A stretch of 35,592 bases of DNA from Thermosaccharophagus gerlachensis (lineage in GTDB: Bacteria > Armatimonadota > Fervidibacteria > Fervidibacterales > Thermosaccharophagaceae): contig JBGOEV010000021.1 in assembly GCA_041538025.1 (NCBI GenBank), positions 1 through 35,592 of the forward strand, read 5' to 3'. Both the position numbers and the translations under genes were made by a program. Below are positions 31,544 to 35,592 of this stretch, piece after piece. Every line of letters starts with the position of its first letter. Position 1 is the first letter of the stretch. A model generated the notes under the pieces. That model saw nothing but the letters and a program-made list of their open reading frames with translations. It was not told the origin of the DNA and did no database searches.

Positions 31544-34500
31544 TTTCTCCCCTCCACAATAAAGGTTTTCTCACCCGAGATTCCCGTAGCTACATCCCTT
31601 GCCTTTATCCTCCATTTGCCGAGTGCCTCGTTAAGGGCGAGCGGAATCACACCTTTTATTCTTCCACCGCTCACCGCAAGGTTTTCCTCATAATATGCGA
31701 TAGTTTCGCCTTTCGGATCAAGGAGTGAGAGGTGAACTATGTGAAGACCTAACGAGGGCGATGTTCCATTAAGCTTAACAAGCTTAATTTCGTAGGTTAA
31801 TTCCTTCCCTTGGGTCACTTTACTTGGCGTGTAAATGGAAACTTTGTTCAGCTTGTATGGGAAAAGAGCGTAAAGCTTCGCTTTACCGGGCTCAACCTTC
31901 GTGTTTATCACATCACCGTAACCGAGGTATTTCCCTTCCCTCACATCATAGATGTGGTATTTCCTCAAAAGGGTGAGCTTAATTGGTGAACTGGCGATAG
32001 GCTTCGCCTTCCCGAGGGCATAATTTATGGGAGGTTCTGGCAGTTCCTGAAGGATTCCAAGGTATTGGAGGGAATCCCGTTGGAACCAATATGTCCTAAC
32101 TCCAGCAATATCTGGAAAAATTTTGGCTCTTTCTTTAACTCCCACATAGTTGAGCAGGGCTCTAAAGAATGACCTCCAGAAAGGTGCAGATTCACTGCGA
32201 GGGGAATAAGGGGCGAGGGAAAAGTTCAAAAGGATAGCCATTCCTTTCCCAAATTTGTTGACAATGAAGCAAGGTGTGCCCTCCATTTCACCGTGCTGCC
32301 TGCCCGTTGTGAGCCTGAGAGAGGCGTCAGAGAACGTCTCAGGAAGGGAGTTGGGGAAGTTTCCACCGAGGTTTAAAGAAACTTTCTCTCTTTTAGGTTT
32401 AGGGGATGGCTCCTGTCTAACCCCAAAAACTTCATCTAAAATTGGTTTTTGGAATGGTTTTCCATGTTGGTCAAAGATGCCCGGTCTTAGATCTGAAATC
32501 ACAACACCTCCTCCTTTGACAAAATTGGCAACCTCTTTTGCCTCTTCCAAAGAGAGCGATTGAGAATAAGGGAGTATGAGCAAACGAAAGTTCTCTTTTC
32601 TCAGTATCCCTTCTTCCAATTGCTTGTAGGAGATGATTTTGAACGGGCATCTTACATCTTCAAGCAACAAGACCATGCTGTTTAGGACTTGTTCCATTTG
32701 AGGGAAGCCCTCGGTCAAGGTTGAGAGGTGAACGCTACTTGCTGAGTAGAGGACGGCGACATCGCTAATTCTCTTTGCACTCATTATTAGTTTCCCAATT
32801 CCCCTCTTCAGCTCTTTAATTTCCTCAACATTAGCCTTGAAGAAATCGTAAAAGGAGAGGTCAGGGGCTACAACCCCACCTTCCTTTCCCGGCTCTCCAT
32901 GCCAAACCCAAAAAGAATTTGCTCCCCTGAAAAGGTGACGCCAAACGATGTATCTGTTGTAAATCTCACTTCTGCAAGGGTTGTATCCACCATACCATCC
33001 CAAACCCAAAAGGGTGCCTGGCTGGCTGAAATCAGAAACGGCGCGGGGGATGAAAGGAGCATCATAGGTGTTATTGAGGTTCATGACTTGCATAAGCTTG
33101 TAAAAATCGGCAGCATTGTAGCTGTTGATTGACATGTCGCTTCCTTCATAGCCCACCCTGGCTTTAGAGACAACTTTCTCTATCACATCACGGCTGAAAC
33201 GATAAATTCCCGCCCATACATCCTCCATATATCGCCTATAATCAACCCAAAGAGGGACAAATTTTGGGTTCTTTTTGGCTTCCTCAAGGGTTATGGGCTT
33301 GACATCGGAAAAGGATTTGTAGTTTGCTTCATACTCTTTGTTAAGATTTTCAACGCTGCCATATTCTCTCTCCAAGAATTTGGCGAACCCAGAAACACAA
33401 TGGGAGCAAAAACAAAGTTCGTATCTTCCAGCCACAAAATGGCATTCATCACCCATAGAGAACTCTCTCGTTGAGAAATCCATTAAACGCTTAGCCGTAT
33501 CCGTCAAACTGCTACGCACTTTTTCAAGGTAAGAGGGATCGTTAAGGCATGGTAATCTCACATGGTCATCCTTTGTTCTGCTGGGCACATCAGGATGAGG
33601 ATACCAATCGGATTTCCTATCAATGAATCTCGTTGCGTAAGGGAGGTGGTAAAGGTTGCCAAGGAGAATGGCTTCGTTAAAGCCAGTGTATTGCGTATCA
33701 AATCCTGCCTTATAAAGCACCCTGTAAAAATGAGGAGTAAGATACGAGCCGAAGCCTCCCACCCAGAGGATATACCTCACATCGTCTTTCGGATAAAGGT
33801 CGGAGATGAAAAAGAACTCCCTTTTGCAATCAACGGTTTCTTTCCCTTTGCGCAACATTACCAAGAGGGTTTGGAGGACAGTCAATGGCTTGCTGTGAGG
33901 TAGAGAGAATGGAACCTCTATCGGGGATTTAGGAGGGGACGAGGAAAGATCTATATCTCTCGTGTTCGTAATCCTTCCAAAGTTGTCCTTCTGGTAAATC
34001 AGGAGGTGAAACCCTTCCCACCTTGCGTCCCTGCTTTCCAAAGTTATTTTTCCCGAAATAATTTCGTCTTTTTTGTAAGACTTCTTCAGTTCTATGCCCC
34101 TTATGAAGCTATCCGAGTTTAGCCTTATAAAGGCGGAACCAAAATTTATGACTTTTCCGCCACTTAAAACCCATAGATCGGCGAAATACTCTCCCGCAGG
34201 AGGGCTTTCCACTCGGATGCTTAGAGTGTTTGACCCTGGGGAAAGAAGCACTTTCTTTGTTTGGGAGTGAATGAAAGCATTGTATTTGCCCCTTAGCACC
34301 AGCTTGCAAACACTTTCTATCCTCTCTTTGCTCTCAAGGGTGAACTCAATATTGCTAAATCTGTCTCTATTCGCCTCAATGTAGTCCTTGCCCTTTATCT
34401 TAACAGCAGGCTCTCTTCGGGCGCAGAGATTGAGAAGATGACAAATGTAGGCAAGATGGTAGTCATATTCAATGTAGCTAACCTGCAGTGGATTCCCTAT

Positions 34501-35187
34501 CGGTGCAGGGGTCAGCATTTGCATGCGAGGGGGAACAGTGTATCCTTTTAGGAGAAAGATTTTGCCATTGCCAAACTGGTAGACATCAAGGGTAGCATTG
34601 AGGAAGGATTCCATGTCTTTGTATTTTTCAAACTGCGAGAGACCTTTGAAAGGGTATGTGGAAGGAAACTCAATTTTTACCCTCTCCTTCAAAGCTTTTG
34701 TGAGGTATTCATCGGTTCCCCTCACAATACCCAACATCGCTGTCCCTTCCTTAACCTTCTTTAGAATCAAGTAGCGCCAAGAAATGGGGAGGCAACTCCA
34801 ATTTATGTTCCCCAGAACTATTGCATCGTAATTTTCGCCCAGTTTCTTCTCACCGTCAGCAGTCATGGATTCTGGGGTGAGTGTGGAAGGGTTGGATGGG
34901 TCCCTTTGGTAGAATGCATCGGGATGAGATATGGACATAACGGTGTAACTAATGTCCATTCTCTGAGCCAGTTCAATGATTTCCCTCATCCCTGCCCTGT
35001 GAGTCACAAAGAGGACTTTGATGGAACCATTTACATACGGCTTCAGCCAGCTTATGTGTGGCGTGATAACTTCGGGAGTGGGGGAAATATGCTTTGCTCC
35101 ATAGTCTACCTCTTGCCCAAAAAGAAAAGAGGCAACCAAGATGAGCAAGGGCACTGTTACAATTTGCCTAACCCTTCTCAAAACCAT
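31540..35187 (-). CDS. large secreted GH42-like glycosidase-type protein
   Basis: A 1215-residue exported protein. A signal peptide (VPLLILVASFLFGQ) leads a ThuA/glutaminase-like first part (KVLFVTHRAGMREIIELAQRM, DAIVLGNINW), then beta sandwiches with LSIRVESPPAGEYFADLWV. The centre is a TIM barrel in the style of GH42 beta-galactosidases: GFDTQYTGFNEA, FSTREFSMGDECHF (a candidate acid/base Glu), CFCSHCVSGFAKFLEREYG, GYEGSDMSINSY, and SFWVWHGEPGKEGG (a candidate nucleophile). It is followed by a GH42-type trimerisation fold (LLILPYSQSLSLEEAKEVANFVKGGGVVISD) and C-terminal beta domains. The ATG at 35187 with GGGGTGA is better than a GTG three codons earlier. The catalytic pair and substrate are unproven. 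It overlaps and is co-translated with the CBM9-like gene; codon use differs from the flanks. Confidence 0.82.
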   Translation of the reverse strand: MVLRRVRQIVTVPLLILVASFLFGQEVDYGAKHISPTPEVITPHISWLKPYVNGSIKVLFVTHRAGMREIIELAQRMDISYTVMSISHPDAFYQRDPSNPSTLTPESMTADGEKKLGENYDAIVLGNINWSCLPISWRYLILKKVKEGTAMLGIVRGTDEYLTKALKERVKIEFPSTYPFKGLSQFEKYKDMESFLNATLDVYQFGNGKIFLLKGYTVPPRMQMLTPAPIGNPLQVSYIEYDYHLAYICHLLNLCARREPAVKIKGKDYIEANRDRFSNIEFTLESKERIESVCKLVLRGKYNAFIHSQTKKVLLSPGSNTLSIRVESPPAGEYFADLWVLSGGKVINFGSAFIRLNSDSFIRGIELKKSYKKDEIISGKITLESRDARWEGFHLLIYQKDNFGRITNTRDIDLSSSPPKSPIEVPFSLPHSKPLTVLQTLLVMLRKGKETVDCKREFFFISDLYPKDDVRYILWVGGFGSYLTPHFYRVLYKAGFDTQYTGFNEAILLGNLYHLPYATRFIDRKSDWYPHPDVPSRTKDDHVRLPCLNDPSYLEKVRSSLTDTAKRLMDFSTREFSMGDECHFVAGRYELCFCSHCVSGFAKFLEREYGSVENLNKEYEANYKSFSDVKPITLEEAKKNPKFVPLWVDYRRYMEDVWAGIYRFSRDVIEKVVSKARVGYEGSDMSINSYNAADFYKLMQVMNLNNTYDAPFIPRAVSDFSQPGTLLGLGWYGGYNPCRSEIYNRYIVWRHLFRGANSFWVWHGEPGKEGGVVAPDLSFYDFFKANVEEIKELKRGIGKLIMSAKRISDVAVLYSASSVHLSTLTEGFPQMEQVLNSMVLLLEDVRCPFKIISYKQLEEGILRKENFRLLILPYSQSLSLEEAKEVANFVKGGGVVISDLRPGIFDQHGKPFQKPILDEVFGVRQEPSPKPKREKVSLNLGGNFPNSLPETFSDASLRLTTGRQHGEMEGTPCFIVNKFGKGMAILLNFSLAPYSPRSESAPFWRSFFRALLNYVGVKERAKIFPDIAGVRTYWFQRDSLQYLGILQELPEPPINYALGKAKPIASSPIKLTLLRKYHIYDVREGKYLGYGDVINTKVEPGKAKLYALFPYKLNKVSIYTPSKVTQGKELTYEIKLVKLNGTSPSLGLHIVHLSLLDPKGETIAYYEENLAVSGGRIKGVIPLALNEALGKWRIKARDVATGISGEKTFIVEGRK

Positions 35188-35245
35188 ATCGCTCACCCCT
35201 TTTTGTGCCTCCTGCTAAATAGCTGATGTGCATTGCTTTCTCTTC

Positions 35246-35592
35246 CTATGATAGCGCATTTTCTGCTGTCGCGTTAAGGCATCGTTTCAGAAACACAACG
35301 GAAAGTGGAGGCAAGGTCAACCGAACTGAATAAGGTCGGTTTTGCCACGGTAACGCCTCGGCGACAACCTCACCTGCTTCCCATCCACTTTCCCCTGTCC
35401 CTTGTCCCGTGACCCTTATCCCACTGCCTCCGTATTGCTGCCAATCGGTATTGAGCACTTCGCGCCAAACACCATTGAAGGGCACGCCGATGCGGTAGTC
35501 GTGTCGGACGACAGGCGTGAAGTTGCAAACGACGACAACACAGTCGCGCCAGTCCTTCGCCCAACGAACAAACGAGATGACCGAATGGTCGG
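35246..35592 (-). CDS. glgB: 1,4-alpha-glucan branching enzyme, C-terminal part (5' end outside window)
   Basis: The last 115 residues of GlgB, which makes the alpha-1,6 branches of glycogen. Recognisable are SVISFVRWAKDW, VVCNFTPVVRHDYRIGVP, WREVLNTDWQQYGGSG, and the terminal LPWQNRPYSVRLTLPPLSVVFL. Where branching enzymes have a short loop after YGGSG, this one has about 12 extra residues (RVTGQGTGESGWE), encoded by a G-rich 7-base tandem repeat. The start lies beyond the right edge. Codon use is more GC-rich than the gene pair before it. Confidence 0.93.
   Translation of the reverse strand, partial: DHSVISFVRWAKDWRDCVVVVCNFTPVVRHDYRIGVPFNGVWREVLNTDWQQYGGSGIRVTGQGTGESGWEAGEVVAEALPWQNRPYSVRLTLPPLSVVFLKRCLNATAENALS
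35392..35422 (-). repeat. heptanucleotide G-rich repeat with G-quadruplex pattern inside glgB
   Basis: On the coding strand five G-runs start every seven bases (35422, 35415, 35408, 35401 and 35395 downward), in units like GGGACAA and GGGTCAC. Loops are 3-4 bases, so the stretch fits a canonical quadruplex motif. Seven is not a multiple of three, so the repeat adds unrelated residues to GlgB. Confidence 0.85.

Overview
The window is 35.6 kb of ordinary bacterial chromosome: dense genes on both strands, short intergenic gaps, strong GAGGTG-type Shine-Dalgarno sites, several GTG starts, and no transposase, phage gene or rRNA/tRNA. The gene mix (sigma factor fused to a degenerate GGDEF domain, ElbD-like ether-lipid synthase, translin-family protein, DUF72, DUF1854 with an ABC exporter, many sugar-related hydrolases) suggests a deep-branching, probably thermophilic heterotroph. 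An Armatimonadota/Fervidibacteria-type organism would fit, but this is inference from gene content; no marker in the window proves it.

Layout. 76-2535: a GH2 beta-mannosidase. 2775-6977: a tightly packed minus-strand cluster, in transcription order rlmB, sugar isomerase-like TIM barrel, DUF2993 lipid-binding-like protein, gcvH, lipM-type octanoyltransferase, single-domain response regulator. 7156-8436: sigma factor with a C-terminal degenerate GGDEF domain. 8457-12018 (minus): MFS transporter followed by gyrB. 12155-18511 (plus): nitroreductase, then a 1482-residue reductase/ligase/carrier/acyltransferase fusion overlapping a sulfatase-fold hydrolase. 18561-22660 (minus): purS, purQ, VWA membrane protein, Xer recombinase. 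22899-23396: unknown acidic protein. 23437-26195 (minus): promoter, about 337-nt structured RNA ending in an intrinsic terminator, then an ABC exporter and its DUF1854 partner. 26370-29429: NicO-like membrane protein, then (minus) secreted unknown, DUF72 and a translin homologue. 29592-30518: PHP metallohydrolase. 30548-35187 (minus): a secreted glycosidase-like protein and a CBM9-like protein, with visibly different codon choice. 35246-end: C-terminus of glgB, cut by the window edge.

How genes work together. LipM should octanoylate GcvH as the first step of lipoate assembly. PurS and PurQ are two parts of FGAM synthetase; PurL is not here. The fusion enzyme has all the activities expected of ElbD-type ether-lipid synthesis (acyl activation, carrier, reduction to alcohol, acyl transfer), and the hydrolase translated from inside its 3' end may act in the same lipid pathway. 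The ABC exporter and DUF1854 form a recognised pair and probably sit under control of the structured leader.

The best candidates for something undescribed are the RNA leader at 25825-26161, the sigma-GGDEF fusion, the ElbD-like gene with its Thr-nucleophile partner, and the bacterial translin homologue.
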